NCBI GenBank assembly: GCA_019009955.1 | Contig: CM032230.1 | Location: forward strand, 122,557,001 to 122,621,000 | Direction: 5' to 3' | Length of the DNA stretch: 64,000 bases | DNA from: Riptortus pedestris | Lineage: Eukaryota > Arthropoda > Insecta > Hemiptera > Alydidae | Part shown: in pieces, positions 10,735 through 21,453 of the stretch | Layout of the letters: every line of letters starts with the position of its first letter | Numbering within the stretch: position 1 is the stretch's first letter | Position numbers and translations under genes: made by a program | The notes under the pieces: generated by a model | Seen by the model: the letters and a program-made list of their open reading frames with translations, nothing else | What the model was told of the DNA's origin: nothing | Databases searched by the model: none

Positions 10735-11070
10735 TTTCTAGAGGATTATCTCTCCGTGATGAATCCATCTTGACTAGATTAGCGTGAAGTCTGTACGTAT
10801 GTCGCCTAGCTCATGAGCGACTTGAATTAAAATTATGTAATTTCATATTTGAGACCGTTGTAACACCCCTTTCTGCACTTATCCTTTTGATTCAAATAAA
10901 CTAAGGTAAGGGTTAGGAGGAGGCCGAAAAGAAAAAAAATATCATCCAGGTACAGAAGATTAGCGATGAACCTTTTTTGTGTCCGTAACGAAATAATCTA
11001 TAAATTATGTGCCGTTTTTAATTCGATTCATTGGACCAGAGATATGGAAGGAATTTCACTTTATATTAGC
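10735..11070 (-). mobile_element. Family B element, diverged copy
   Basis: The minus strand carries the family B order: 'gaatcgaat' and 'ataatttatagatt'-like motifs, a G/C-rich 'cctcctaaccc' stretch, 'gatcaaaaggataag', then a 'gtacagac..gcta.tctagtcaagatgg' block corresponding to B's 'gacgtcaggccgaaactagt'. Terminal repeats are not clear. Confidence 0.55.
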
Positions 11071-12100
11071 GAAACTTTTGTGTAATATTGTTGAGAACCA
11101 ATGTTTTAATTTTAATTGTTGAATTTTCCCCATAATTTCCCTATTTTCGATGTTAGTGTAACATTAAAGGTACTTGATTCCTAGTCTTAGAATGTTCACC
11201 TTTAATAATTAGAACAGTTACAAAATCTATCTGTTCTTAATGAAAATCGAATAAAAGGAGCCATCACATAGGGTGTTCAAGTAAACATTTGGAGATAAGT
11301 AATAGACTAAAATCTTCTTTAAATGTTTCCAGATCCTTCATAAACTAACATGAGCTCACCAATCATAAACCCCTAATCAGTCTCAAGAACATATTTACAG
11401 GAGAAACTACATTAAAATAAAGACGGTGTCAGATAAATTACTTCAATATTTATTATATAGTTTTCTTCTATGTCTACATGGGCTTTGTAAAATGATAAAC
11501 AGTAAATGAGATGATAAAGACACCATTCCAATAAGCACATGACAAAATTGAAATGACACATGAGTGAAATTATTAGGGTAATTTTAAAAACAAATTTTGG
11601 CCACATAAAGAAATGAAATAGCGAAACTTACCAAAATATTACGGTTTTGTTCAAAGTTACATTATCAAAACGCAAACTTCAAATTTAGAAAATCTGTTGA
11701 ACTTTTGATTGACAGTACAACCGTACATTTTTATTGGTTGGAAATAGTGAATTTTATAGCGCCAAGCTTCTTACGACACGTAACACATGAAAGCGAAATC
11801 TTCAGACGTGGGAAACGGTATATAACATATAACCTCTAGCTGGGGAGATCTGAGTTAGAAAAAAAAGAGATATCTAGAGAGAGTAAGAAGGAATGAACAT
11901 TTATAAAAGGTTGAGTTATCACCTGCACGTCTTGACCCCAGTAAGTACCGATCATGACCCATAGATACACATGTAACAGATAAACATATCCTGCTGCCAA
12001 TAATTAGATTTCAAAAACAGAAATTTTACGTAAATTTACCGCTTGCTTCACAATATTTCTCCGTTCCAATGCACCTGATAAAAAAAATGTCATAGCTCAT
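11071..12100. other. Unassigned AT-rich sequence
   Basis: No gene or repeat supported. The minus-strand frame at 11412-11606 is AT-driven. Confidence 0.45.
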
Positions 12101-12149
12101 AATGTAAAGATATTTTCTTGATAAACGAAAAGAAAGAAATCCCTACAAA

Positions 12150-12275
12150 TATTTTTTTCTATTTTTATTAGGTACAGAGAAATTTGCAATATTTTATTTT
12201 CGCTACCCCTCCCCCTTCCCCCACAGTCGATGATTTCGATCAAAAGGGGAGGAGTACAACTAAATTTGAACAGAA
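12150..12275 (+). mobile_element. Family B fragment
   Basis: The 'cccctcccccttcccccaca' stretch followed by 'ttcgatcaaaaggg' and a GTACAAC corresponds to the middle of family B (compare 26590-26650 and 30540-30600). Confidence 0.45.
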
Positions 12276-12317
12276 AAACACCATGAACATGGTATTTCAA
12301 CATTCCCTAAGACTAAT

Positions 12318-12600
12318 TCATTTAGCAAATTTCCCTAAATGACGGAATTTCGAAAAATGTTTATATGATCTATACCATCACTCGATATTTAATGGATTCA
12401 GTCATCACTTAAGATCATTTTTTTTTTTTGGCTGAAATCAGAACAGAATATTAGCGGTGGAGGGGGGGTTGGCTGGTTTGGATTCGAAAATTCAAAGTAT
12501 CTCCGTAATTATGAGTCACATCGTAAAATGTTATAGATCCAAAGTTCTTAAACTACAGAATCTGAAAATTGAAATTTTATGAAGAATATAGAAATACACT
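12318..12600 (-). mobile_element. Family A fragment
   Basis: Contains family landmarks in minus order (ttcgaaaaatgtt, ggctgaaatc, gattcgaaaattcaaa, tatctccgtaattatgagtc) without either complete end. Confidence 0.65.
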
Positions 12601-13143
12601 TGTAAATTAATCTATCTTTGTGAAACGAAGTATAAATAAAAATTTCTCTCTTCAAAACTGAAATACTGTATAGTAGGTGAGAACTGTGAAAGTAGAATTA
12701 AATGCATAAATGCTAGAGCAATTTCAAATAAATGTTGTGAATTTTTGGAATTAATGAAAAAATTACCATCTGTGGTTAAAACAATTACCTATACTTTGTC
12801 AAATATTAAGTAAATACTACTGTTAAATATTAAGTCTACATTTAATTAGATGTAATATATTAACCAAGTGATAATGATGATTTTTGCGACAGTTTCGTCT
12901 AAATAGAAATTTATGTTCAAGAAATAATTATTGCGGTTCAAATACAAAACATTTTATTTATTCACACCTTCCAATTATGGAAGCTTAGCATATTTTTAAA
13001 ATGTAAAGCTCATATTGAATATTAAAAGTATCAACCTGATTCCCGGTGAGAATTATTTTTTCTACATACATTTTTATTTGTTTACTTGGGCTTTTGTTAG
13101 GGTGTTATAATGAACGATTGTTATATTTATATTTCTTTGGGGG
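12601..13143. other. Unassigned AT-rich sequence
   Basis: Nothing recognised. Confidence 0.45.
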
Positions 13144-13375
13144 CTCAGGTTAGCCATGCGAGTTAAAGCGTTGCCTTTAATCTCATATGGCAATCCTAGA
13201 GTGGCGAGTTCGATTCCCGCCTGGGCAAGGGAATTTATTTAGTGACGAAATTCATTAAATAAAATCCTAAGTCCCACCCTGGCTAGAAAAGGGTGGTAAC
13301 CTGTAGATAACCCGTCCCAATTAGCCTGAGTTGCAAAAAGTGGACGTTAATAAATAAATAATAATAATAATAATA
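13144..13375 (+). mobile_element. tRNA-derived SINE (family S), best copy
   Basis: The head has an A-box-like 'ggttagccatgcgagttaaa' and a clear B box in 'gtggcgagttcgattcccgc', closing with CTGGGCAAG. That is the layout of a class-II (Ser/Leu-like) tRNA without CCA. The body 'gtcccaccctggctagaaaa' and 'gtaacctgtagataacccgt' is followed by GTGGACGTTAATAAATAAAT and (AAT)n. It should be a Pol III transcript with no coding capacity. Confidence 0.85.
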
Positions 13376-14054
13376 TCTCTTTTTAATTATAAGATATAGG
13401 TTAGGTATAAAACATATGTTTTGTAGGTTCACAAGATAGGCTTTCGTTTTGCAGTCAATGAGTTGAAGAATAAAGAGACACATTCTGATGAAACATGCTA
13501 AATCCATTTTTTGTGCTTAAGAACAGTTTAAAATACAAATACAAAAATAAGATACTAATAACAATAATAACAACTCCTCTAACCTATAATACTTAAAAAA
13601 CACAATTAATAAAGGGGTACCTAACCTCTTGAAAGTCAACTCTGTTTTTTTTTCTGTTTTCAACTCTGACGACAAGATCAATTCGGTATATAAATTGGGA
13701 TCCATAATAAATTTCCATAAGGGGACTGGCGTATCAATAGTGGATTGGTTAATATTTCCCGCGTTGCGCCATCTTGTAAGGCGGGAATGTAAGAGACAGA
13801 GAGGTTCGTGCCTAGTAGTAAATAAGGGGAACTTGGAGAGTCATAAAATGCAGAGCTGGGGGTAATGGGAAGGTCGAGAGGTAAGACTAGGCCACTACCT
13901 ACTTCATGCCGCGTTAAACCATGGATTTTCTCTTCATCACATCCCCTCTCATTTATATCTTTCTTACATTCATTTTTTCAAAGAAGGGTTTGTATTTATT
14001 CAATCGGTGATAAACATACTTATGTAGTTCAAGTTGGACTTGGTGATTTTGTAT
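13376..14054. other. Unassigned; locally G+C-richer unique sequence
   Basis: The 13720-13960 interval is less AT-biased than its surroundings and carries two short plus frames (13629-13865, 13865-14119), neither with a motif or good splice sites. No repeat partner was seen in the window. Confidence 0.35.
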
Positions 14055-14745
14055 TTATTTATTTATTTTTACAGGAGCACCCGGAACTAAGCGATTTGGC
14101 TCAAAATATAACAATGTAAAATAATTTAAAAAAATTCAGAAATATAACAAAAACTGTGGCAACAAAAAAAATTGAACACGATAAATAAATGTAATAATCA
14201 TTAGACTAGTATTAAAGACAACAATTTAAAATGGTTGTCATAAAAATTGTTATTCCTATATACTAGTACATTTATATTATCTAAAGTTGTTCAAAATTAT
14301 ATTAAATTTCTCACTCAAAGAAGTGAAACTCAAAAAGGAGAGAAGTAAAAATAATTCAATTTTTTAAGGTGACTTCGATGTGTGGGCTCCTGTCTGTAAG
14401 AAGTTCGTACATGTTATGTCGAGTCTCTAAGTATTCAATATCCCTGCAGTTAGTCAGTATGTGTTTAATGGTTCATGGCATGTTCTGCATAGAGGTCTTT
14501 CTGTTACTGTCATGAGGTATGAGTGCGTTAAATGTAAGTGTCACGTTAGCACAACTCTCGTCTATTGTCACGTCTGCTGGATGTCCTCTTTCTTAAACAA
14601 GGCTTTATTTCTCGCAGAAGATTTTCTGATGTTTTATGACAACATTTTTGCCACCCATTTAATGTTGCCTGTAGTATTTGTAAATCTAAGCCTGGAGGTC
14701 GAACGTCGATTTAAAAAACAAAACAAATACAAAGCAACCAGTTTT
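14055..14745 (-). pseudogene. LINE 3' end (I/Jockey-like ORF2 C-terminus plus UTR)
   Basis: The minus strand encodes, in shifting frames, NGWQKCCHKTSENLLREIKP then RKRTSSRRDNRREL, then LTHSYLM..RPLCRTCHEPL, and finally NMYELLTDRSPHIEVTLK and a stop. This is the order of I-clade ORF2 C-termini (W..W....N.L..IKP, THSYL.., PLC..C...LT). Several frameshifts and stops make it dead. The 3' UTR runs to an (AAAT)n tail at about 14055-14075. Confidence 0.75.
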
Positions 14746-16300
14746 CTTTAACATTTTTGTATGTTCCCTAATTATTTTGAACTCCTTCTGATATATCATC
14801 AGTGGTAAGCTGGTCAAGTACTAAACCTATTGCTGGGCGGATTCTTCTAAACCTTTAGCCCATGAAGAGATGCCAAAAACGGCACGAAACTTGTACGTTA
14901 CATTAAAAAAATGCCGGTCTTTTTATATATACTGACCTTAGCTATAAAATACTTAATAAAAATATTTTATAGGAAATTAAAAGAAAAACTAGTATTTACA
15001 GTTACAGGTTACATTATTATTATTGGGAGGGCCTGTGGGAGCCCGGATAGACCAACTGGTAACAATTTTCAGTTTTTGTAAACTAAAACTAAATTAAAAA
15101 AAACTCCCCATACAAAATATTGTGGTTTTCAGGATAATTTATTAGAAAAGGATACATCTTCCTCTTTAAATACATCTCTAAGAATGTCTAATCTTTCTGC
15201 TCTCATTGACAGACATAAACGTTGTTATTGAATGACTTACATTACTTTTGTACAATAACTCTTACTCTAAACTTAAAATTATTGAGCTGAGCTATAAAGA
15301 GCGAGAGGAACACTTTTCATGTATAGGAATAAAACCTAGTAGTTAAAAATTTATTTTATTTTTAAATTAACTGAAAATCATCGAGCATCCCATCTTTTTT
15401 TTATTTATTTCAGCGTCCGTTATTAGAGAGGGTAATAAAGACTAAAAAGCTAAGCAAAAAGCAAGTCTAGCATTATAAGCAAAATAATAAATAACTGAGT
15501 TGGATTGACCAAAAATCTCGTTGGTATGTTTTTATACCACAACTCGTTTATTTATTACTACAATTCCGTTGTTGGCTACTATGGCGACTAAATATATTCT
15601 AAAAAAGAAGGAGAAAAAATCTCTCAAATGGGCAAATCCATTAAAAAAATAAGAATAATGACATTCGCGTAGCGCACGAAACCATTCCATGCTTTGTCAT
15701 TGTTTGAACTCACGGACAATTTATTAAATACATTTAATGCCAAAGTTATACAATTTGGGTTTTCTGTACGATAACTGTCTGTTTTAAAAATCAAAAAATG
15801 AAAACAGGATTCTTCAACTCGCCTAACGAAAATTAATTATTCGTTGAAGGAGAAATGACCGAAGGTCAATATGAAAAACAAGTGAGCTACGCCACTGATA
15901 TATTTTCTTCTAAATGTTTCTTCACCGCCTCTTCAGCAGTAATACACAATTATTAAAATATTCAACCTAGCACCTCGGCGGTCACGTCAAGACCGACATA
16001 AATTAATTATATAATAGCATTTAGTGGAAATGGAGCCCAATTTAACAATTTTTTATTTAAAAAATATACAATTTTTTAAACTCTTAAAATTTACTTACGA
16101 AACCACCCAGAAAGCAACTGCTCTCACCTGAAAACATAAAATTAATAGTTTAATATTACTTCATAGTTAAAAATGAACGACTAATATTGAACAGAAAGAA
16201 ATACAAAAAGCAAAATGTTCAGGCTAGAAAAAGTAATAAACACATCCAAAACAGTTGCTCATAATATTTAATGGTGGAGATGCAAGTAAAGAAAAGCTAA
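14746..16300. other. Unassigned AT-rich sequence
   Basis: No repeat family or gene recognised in this 1.5 kb. Confidence 0.4.
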
Positions 16301-16306
16301 GCTGAG

Positions 16307-16540
16307 TTAGATCTGATTATTAAAAACCAAGAGCTCTTTTCCTATGAATGGAATAACTAATATCCACTCTGGTTGATAAAAACCCCTTTTCTCAACCTCA
16401 AATGCATTTATCAATTTTTTACCGCCTGCACCCCACTCTGGTTTTTCTTTTTTTCGGTACTCCGGCAAGAGCACATTATTCATTCCTTTATTCGTTCCTC
16501 TCTGAACAAGCTCTTCATTTACAAACGACAAATAACACAA
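16307..16540 (-). CDS. Possible short reading frame, unrecognised
   Basis: A 77-codon frame with rather protein-like composition (LLPEYRKKEKPEW, FEVEKRGFYQPEW; a PEW motif occurs twice). No start context, splice site or family match. It lies downstream of the recombinase pseudogene but no link is shown. Confidence 0.2.
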   Translation of the reverse strand: MCYLSFVNEELVQRGTNKGMNNVLLPEYRKKEKPEWGAGGKKLINAFEVEKRGFYQPEWILVIPFIGKELLVFNNQI

Positions 16541-16678
16541 TTATGAAAACAGCAATTTCAGACAGTATATACTGATTATTGTACATTGCCATTCAAAATA
16601 GGAGGTAGGAACCTGTAAACGTATCATGTATCCAAATAATATCAATGTTGCAAATAATAGTATATTACGTTACTAGGG

Positions 16679-16776
16679 CCGAAAGTGGCACTTTACGTTG
16701 CGAGATCGTGTTTGACTGGCGAGGCGAAGCCGAGCCTGTTAATTCGATCGAGCATCGTAAAGTCACTTTCGGTACG
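16679..16776. repeat. Imperfect hairpin flanking the recombinase element
   Basis: GCCGAAAGTGGCACTTTACG at the left pairs with CGTAAAGTCACTTTCGG at the right (about 16756-16773). The interior is self-complementary around GGCGAGGCGAAGCCGAGCC. It is far more G+C-rich than the surrounding DNA. Confidence 0.8.
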
Positions 16777-16994
16777 AGTAATGTACAATACTTTTCATCA
16801 CGAGGCAAAAACGCATATTAAGGCGGTTTTTAACTCGTGAATCTTTTAATAATTAATATTTCCATTATTGGTAACAGCTGCTTCACCGTAGACAAGTTTA
16901 ATTTAATATTTTAAGGTTTAATAACTCTATGAAATGTAATAATTCAAAATACATTAATAAAAAGGAGAAAGTTTATTTATATAATAAAAAACAC

Positions 16995-17000
16995 TTTATT
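16995..17000 (-). promoter_or_regulatory. Candidate polyadenylation signal
   Basis: AATAAA on the minus strand lies just after the stop codon (17002-17004) of the recombinase's extended C-terminal frame. Confidence 0.35.
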
Positions 17001-17001
17001 T

Positions 17002-18163
17002 TTATAGGGTCAGGTTAATATTAATTGTACAGTTTTGGTTGTTGGTGATGTTTAACCCATCAGTTAGTGTTTTTTTATTTAGGTTCTTCATTTGTGTGTT
17101 TTTAATGGACACTTTATTTAAGCATTGGTCCTCTTTATTGTCCTCATCTTCACTATTGGTATCCCGAAATAGATCATCAACTGTAAAAAAAATCAATTTC
17201 TTGGTCTGCAACATTTGGAATTTCCATTGATGATGTTCCTCCCTGATTGAACAGTTTCTTTGCTACCTTTACTTTCCTAGCTACTGAGTCTTCTATGTAG
17301 CCCTCGGCAGCGGTCGACGATCTCCAACCACCATGTCTCTTTAGTGTGAGTAAATCAGCACCACCTTCAACTAACACTGAAGCAGAAGATCGCCTGAGAG
17401 CGTGGCCCGTAAAACTCTCGGCGTCTTCCAACTTCATAAATTCAGCTACTTTTCTTGGCACATTGTATATTGTATGCTTACCGACATTTTGAGCAGCACA
17501 CTTTCCATTCCTATAGGCAACTAAAAATCGTTTACTTTTTATGTGTGGCGGCCGTAGGGACAAATATTTTCGAATAATATCGCATATCTGAAATGAGGAA
17601 TCTGCGTCAGTAATAATGAACGTGCGTTCAATATTTGTTTTGCCACCTTTAAGAAAGACTGTAAAGAAATTTCGATTATCCTTAAAATCTTCTACATTTA
17701 AATTTATAAGGTCGTCACAACGGCATGCTCCATAAATACCTACAAGTAAAATAACCTTTGTTAACAATCACTCTGAATCAGGTGCAGTGTCCAGGAACAT
17801 TCTTATTTCATGTTGTCTAAAGACTTTAGATTTTTTGGGATGATAACCTACGTTGCGCTGTTTTAAGAATGCTATCGATTTAGAAAATTTTTGAACATCC
17901 AAATTTTTCTTTATTTTTAAACACGATTTTAACATGGAATATTTACTCCATACAGAAGAGGGTTTCATTTTCTTCGATAAAGTTGAAAGGTATACTAACA
18001 TCACTTCATCATTAACATGGTCAGGCTCAACACTTTCACTATAGCACCATTCACAAAACTTAAGATATTCTTCCTCGTATCTCTTACGGGATTTCCCGGG
18101 TAATAGGGAATCAGTTACACCTCAAGCTTCTTCAATTAACTTTTCAGGGATGTTGACGGCCAT
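17002..18163 (-). pseudogene. Tyrosine recombinase (Crypton-like transposase), inactivated
   Basis: Encodes a phage-integrase-fold enzyme that would cut and rejoin DNA through a 3'-phosphotyrosine. Counting from the ATG at 18163, residues about 15-130 form the N-terminal SAM-like core-binding region (LLPGKSRKRYEEEYLKFC.., KPSSVWSKYSMLKSCL). The catalytic domain has R148 (GACRCDDL), K175 (GGKTN), H254/R257 (TGHALRRSSAS), H277 and W280 (LKRHGGWRSS) and nucleophile Y289 (EGYIEDS), so the full R-K-HxxR-(H/W)-Y set is present. Two in-frame TGA codons interrupt it (codon 14 at 18122-18124; codon 132 at 17768-17770). An 8-base A run (17185-17192; T on the coding strand) carries an apparent one-base gain: the current frame stops at 17177, whereas the other frame continues with an acidic tail (VDDLFRDTNSEDEDNKED) to 17002. 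The family is known from insect genomes; clade within Crypton is not resolved. Confidence 0.87.
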
Positions 18164-18503
18164 TTTCGCGCAATTACAACGTAAAATTAAAAAGAAACGA
18201 TAGCGAACCTAGTGTTGATAGTAGTAAATACTGCGAGAGTCGAAAACTTTCGTCCCTAGGCGTGTAAAGTCATATGTTTGTCACTTTACCTCCCGCTAAA
18301 TTTTGAGATCTGTAAAGGCCTACTTTCCTATCTCCCAGCTGGTATCGAAAGTATCTACTTTCCAATCCGAGTGATGAAAAAGAAGGTTATGTGTATGAAT
18401 CATAAAGCTATTGCATGTTCTTTCCTGATACTAGGAAAGTTTCTAGTCTGAGGAAAGCGCACTAGGGAAGGGAACAGAAAATGGCTCTTGCCGACAACAA
18501 AAA

Positions 18504-18974
18504 GTCCGTCACGCAGGGGCTGCGGAAACTAAGCGGATTTCCCACGTGAAGTTATACAATAGAGAAATCTCCATACGAGAGCCGAACAGTTACGGCCGAA
18601 CTAGGTTTTGACGGGAAACTCACTTGTCCCTTATTCGCCTACATTTGATAAAAATGCAAATATCTTGGTTAATATTCAAGATAGAGAATAAATGTATAGA
18701 ATAATATTTATAGTAAATTTAATTTGCAATAAGATTGGGGATCCGACGTATGGTAACGGAGATATTTCGAATTTTCGAAAATCCCCCTTCCCGCTGGTCC
18801 GACTTCACCCATTAACGCACTTGATCTTTCTTTTTGCATACAACGTTTAAATATCGAATTAGGTAACGATCAACCAAAAATTGCGACCGCTAGAGCGTTA
18901 ACAGACATTGAAATTTTTCTTCAAATGTCCATCGATCCTACCTAGTAGATGACGAAAATGAGGTCCGTTCAAAA

Positions 18975-19037
<63 letters not shown>

Positions 19038-19164
19038 ATTTTTAATGGACCTCATTTTCGTCATCTCCTGGGTAGGATCGAGGACGGACATTTGAAGAAA
19101 ATTATCGACAATCGCGTCAAGAGTACGACCTCAATAGCTAGTTTACCTTAAGGGAAATCTGCTA
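18504..19164 (+). mobile_element. Family A element with internal inverted duplication
   Basis: Both ends are present (GTCCGTCACGCAGGGGCTGC at the start, TAAGGGAAATCTGCTAA at the end). Unlike other copies, the block 'catcgatcctacctag..gaggtccgttcaaaa' occurs twice, in opposite orientation, on either side of the (TA)n tract. Confidence 0.9.
18910..19106. repeat. About 67-bp inverted duplication around a (TA)n array
   Basis: The left arm (18910-18976) and right arm (19039-19106) are reverse complements with a few differences, separated by (AT)n at 18979-19030. Because the spacer is itself self-complementary, the whole 197 bp can fold back. Confidence 0.9.
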
Positions 19165-19564
19165 AAAGACAAGTAAGAAACAGTAATCGGTATCGTGAGA
19201 AGATTCGACCCTGGAGAAAGTTGTTAGGGGGCCATCTCTCAGTAGATGTCATACGAGTGATTAATTATAGGCTTTGGCTAAATCAATGAACCTGCAGCCG
19301 AGCCCAGCCATGAGCTTATCGAGAACCTTGCCAGAGAAGAATATAAGCTTGCAAATCTAAAAATTAAATGCATAATTTATTTATTTAGGTGTGTCGCAAT
19401 TTAAGCGATTCACATATTCTCTTGTTATAATACTAAAATAGTAAAGGTAAAGCCATCTAATAAAAAGGAATAAAAAAAGTTAAAAAATCTACAGAGGTAC
19501 GTAAAAGTACGAAATAAATAAATAAATAAAAATAAATGCATAATAAACAGATATTATAACGAAA
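19165..19564. other. Unassigned, with an A+T simple repeat
   Basis: An (AAAT)n stretch lies near 19512-19535. The preceding 'ttatttatttaggtgtgtcgcaa' could be a LINE tail on the minus strand (similar to 14055-14090), but no ORF accompanies it. Confidence 0.35.
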
Positions 19565-19770
19565 TCCAGAAGGGACCCTATATCACGGCAGGAAGAAGAA
19601 GGAAAAGAGGGAGGTCCTTAAGGCAACTTAATGATCTAGAGAAGGACTTCCAGGTGTCAGGGAAGAATTCTTAATTTGAGCTGCTTGGCTGAGAACCGTG
19701 AGATGGTAAAAAATAAATAGGAGGTGGCAGAGCCCCAGGACCTTCGAGACTATGGCGCTGGATAAGTAAG
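19565..19770 (+). pseudogene. LINE ORF2 C-terminal fragment
   Basis: The frame ITAGRRRKRGRSLRQLNDLE then KDFQV fits the basic GRRRRGRP-R-W-x-DD-(I/V) segment near the end of many LINE ORF2 proteins. A second frame shortly after reads ..EVAEPQDLRDYGAG and a stop, which fits the final 'W..VAQP..LRDYGA' pattern. A frame change and stops between them mark it as dead. Confidence 0.65.
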
Positions 19771-20271
19771 TGAATTTTTATTAAAAAGGTCCTATGAACA
19801 TTTTTTTTAAATTACATTCTAAAGAAAAAATACAAGCATTTGCATAGTACTTGTGAGACCTGCAACCGTGCGTCCTTGTACAAGTCCTCCACCTTTCCTT
19901 CCTTGTAATTTTCTCATTAAATATATTTTGTATTTAATTATAGACAAAATATTATAACTTCAAATTACATATAATTAAAGCAAACATTTTTTTTGTCTGG
20001 AAAACAGTTGGAATTCCTGCAAGAGTACACGTTCTGTGAGCTGAAACTGAAAAGTTGCAGGACCATACGGAAAATCAATAACCGCGCAGTCCTGCTTGAC
20101 AGCATATTGTTTTAACATTTGTTTAGCTTTTTTTTGATTCCTTTAATTATTTTTTTAAGTTCTCTTTGCTTAACGTTCTATTTCTTTCGTAAAGTTTTTT
20201 GGCACATTTTTATGGCAAAAATGTTAAATTTTTATTTTATAATTGAGCATTTATGATAGTTTTCAACTTGG
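19771..20271. other. Unassigned AT-rich sequence
   Basis: Nothing recognised. Confidence 0.45.
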
Positions 20272-20397
20272 TAGCAGATTTCCCTTAAGAAAAATCACAT
20301 ATTGAGAGGTTGGTACTCAAGGCACGACTTTCGAAAAAATTTCCTCAAATGTCCACGACGATTATACCCAAGACATGGCAAAATCATGTCCGATCAA

Positions 20398-20433
<36 letters not shown>

Positions 20434-21115
20434 TCATATATACAGACAGATACATATGTTTTGTTCTATATATATTTTATGTGTAACATTACAATATAAA
20501 CCAAGATATATGCTTTGCTTTTTATTTATTTATTTTTTTTTTTTTTTTGGCTTTAGTAAACCCCTACTCCTACTCTTGTCATATTAACAATAAGCCGTTA
20601 TATCATGAACCACTTTGTGTCGTCGTGCATAAATACGATGTATTCGTGAGTGGTACAAACAAGTATGTTGTATAATAGCGACATCATTTAAGATTTCACG
20701 TTGTTAACTCGAAAATATTTATTTGATCTTTACTATACTTCGTATTTAATCATTATAATACTAAAATTTATCGTCGTTGAAATCGGCCTAGACTAGGGAG
20801 GAGAGTTTGGTGTTGGGGATGGGGGGATTCGAAAATTCAAATATATCCTTTATTTTAAGTTGTATCGAAAAATGTTAAAGATCCAATCTTGTTAAACAAT
20901 TGATGGTCTCCGATTGTTGTTCTATACATTATCTCTGAACTCAATTATTAACCAATATACTGGTACTTTCATGTTTTAGCCATCAATAAACCCACACTTC
21001 TATTCATCGGATTTTAACTTTAGAAATATAAAATATATTTCTAGAAGACAACAATAATCTGACATACCACCAGACAGGAAATCTGCTTATGTTACGAAGC
21101 TAGTGCATGACGGAA
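20272..21115 (-). mobile_element. Family A element
   Basis: The minus copy has a 3' palindrome remnant at 20272-20300 (agcagatttcccttaag), a (TA)n tract at 20401-20432, conserved interior motifs, and a 5' head remnant (CAGGAAATCTGCTTATG, then tgacggaagtttt) at 21075-21118. The plus-strand frames through the TA tract (YIYIYI) are artefacts. Confidence 0.85.
20401..20432. repeat. (TA)n microsatellite
   Basis: Uninterrupted TA run in the centre of the family A copy. Confidence 0.95.
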
Positions 21116-21453
21116 GTTTTATTTGTATAGCCATAGTTGTTCAACAAACACTTTAAATTGTATATATGTAAAAATGAATTCAGGCCTGGAATGATAATAA
21201 CTGAAAGGGTGAGATTCTAAATGACATTTCCCTCGTGAAATAAATCTTTTAATGAGTCTGGACGAAAACATTGCATAATGGGGGCTGGAGTATTGTAGAT
21301 AAAGGAGCAGAAGCCCTAAGTGGGCCACAAGGCAACAACCATACCAACAATGAGTTAGGAAACACCTAACACAACTCTCCACAATACTTATAAGCCATTT
21401 TTTCACATTTATTTCTCTTTACAATCCACAATTCACTTCAGTCTTAAATGGAA
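21116..21453. other. Spacer between two family A copies
   Basis: Unique sequence. A 95-codon minus frame (21119-21406) has no motif and no supporting signals. Confidence 0.4.

Larger units (their letters stand above)
16676..18400 (-). mobile_element. Crypton-like (tyrosine recombinase) element, provisional extent
   Basis: The recombinase frame is bracketed by two non-coding flanks rich in GTAAAGT/ACTTTAC and CGAAAGT motifs. At the lower side there is a hairpin (16679-16776) followed by 'cttttcatcacgagg'. At the upper side (18200-18395) there are 'gtcactttacctcccgc', 'ggtatcgaaagtatctac' and 'ccgagtgatgaaaaa', the last inverted relative to the lower flank. True ends and any target duplication could not be fixed. 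Confidence 0.5.

Noticed and set aside
17768..17770. TGA as a recoded (selenocysteine or readthrough) codon in the recombinase
   Set aside because: No supporting element seen, a second TGA lies near the start, and a frameshift exists; ordinary decay is simpler.
20302..20587. Plus frames rich in YIYIYI
   Set aside because: Translation of a (TA)n microsatellite inside a family A copy.
21119..21406. 95-codon minus frame
   Set aside because: No motif, no splice or start context; lies in spacer between repeats.
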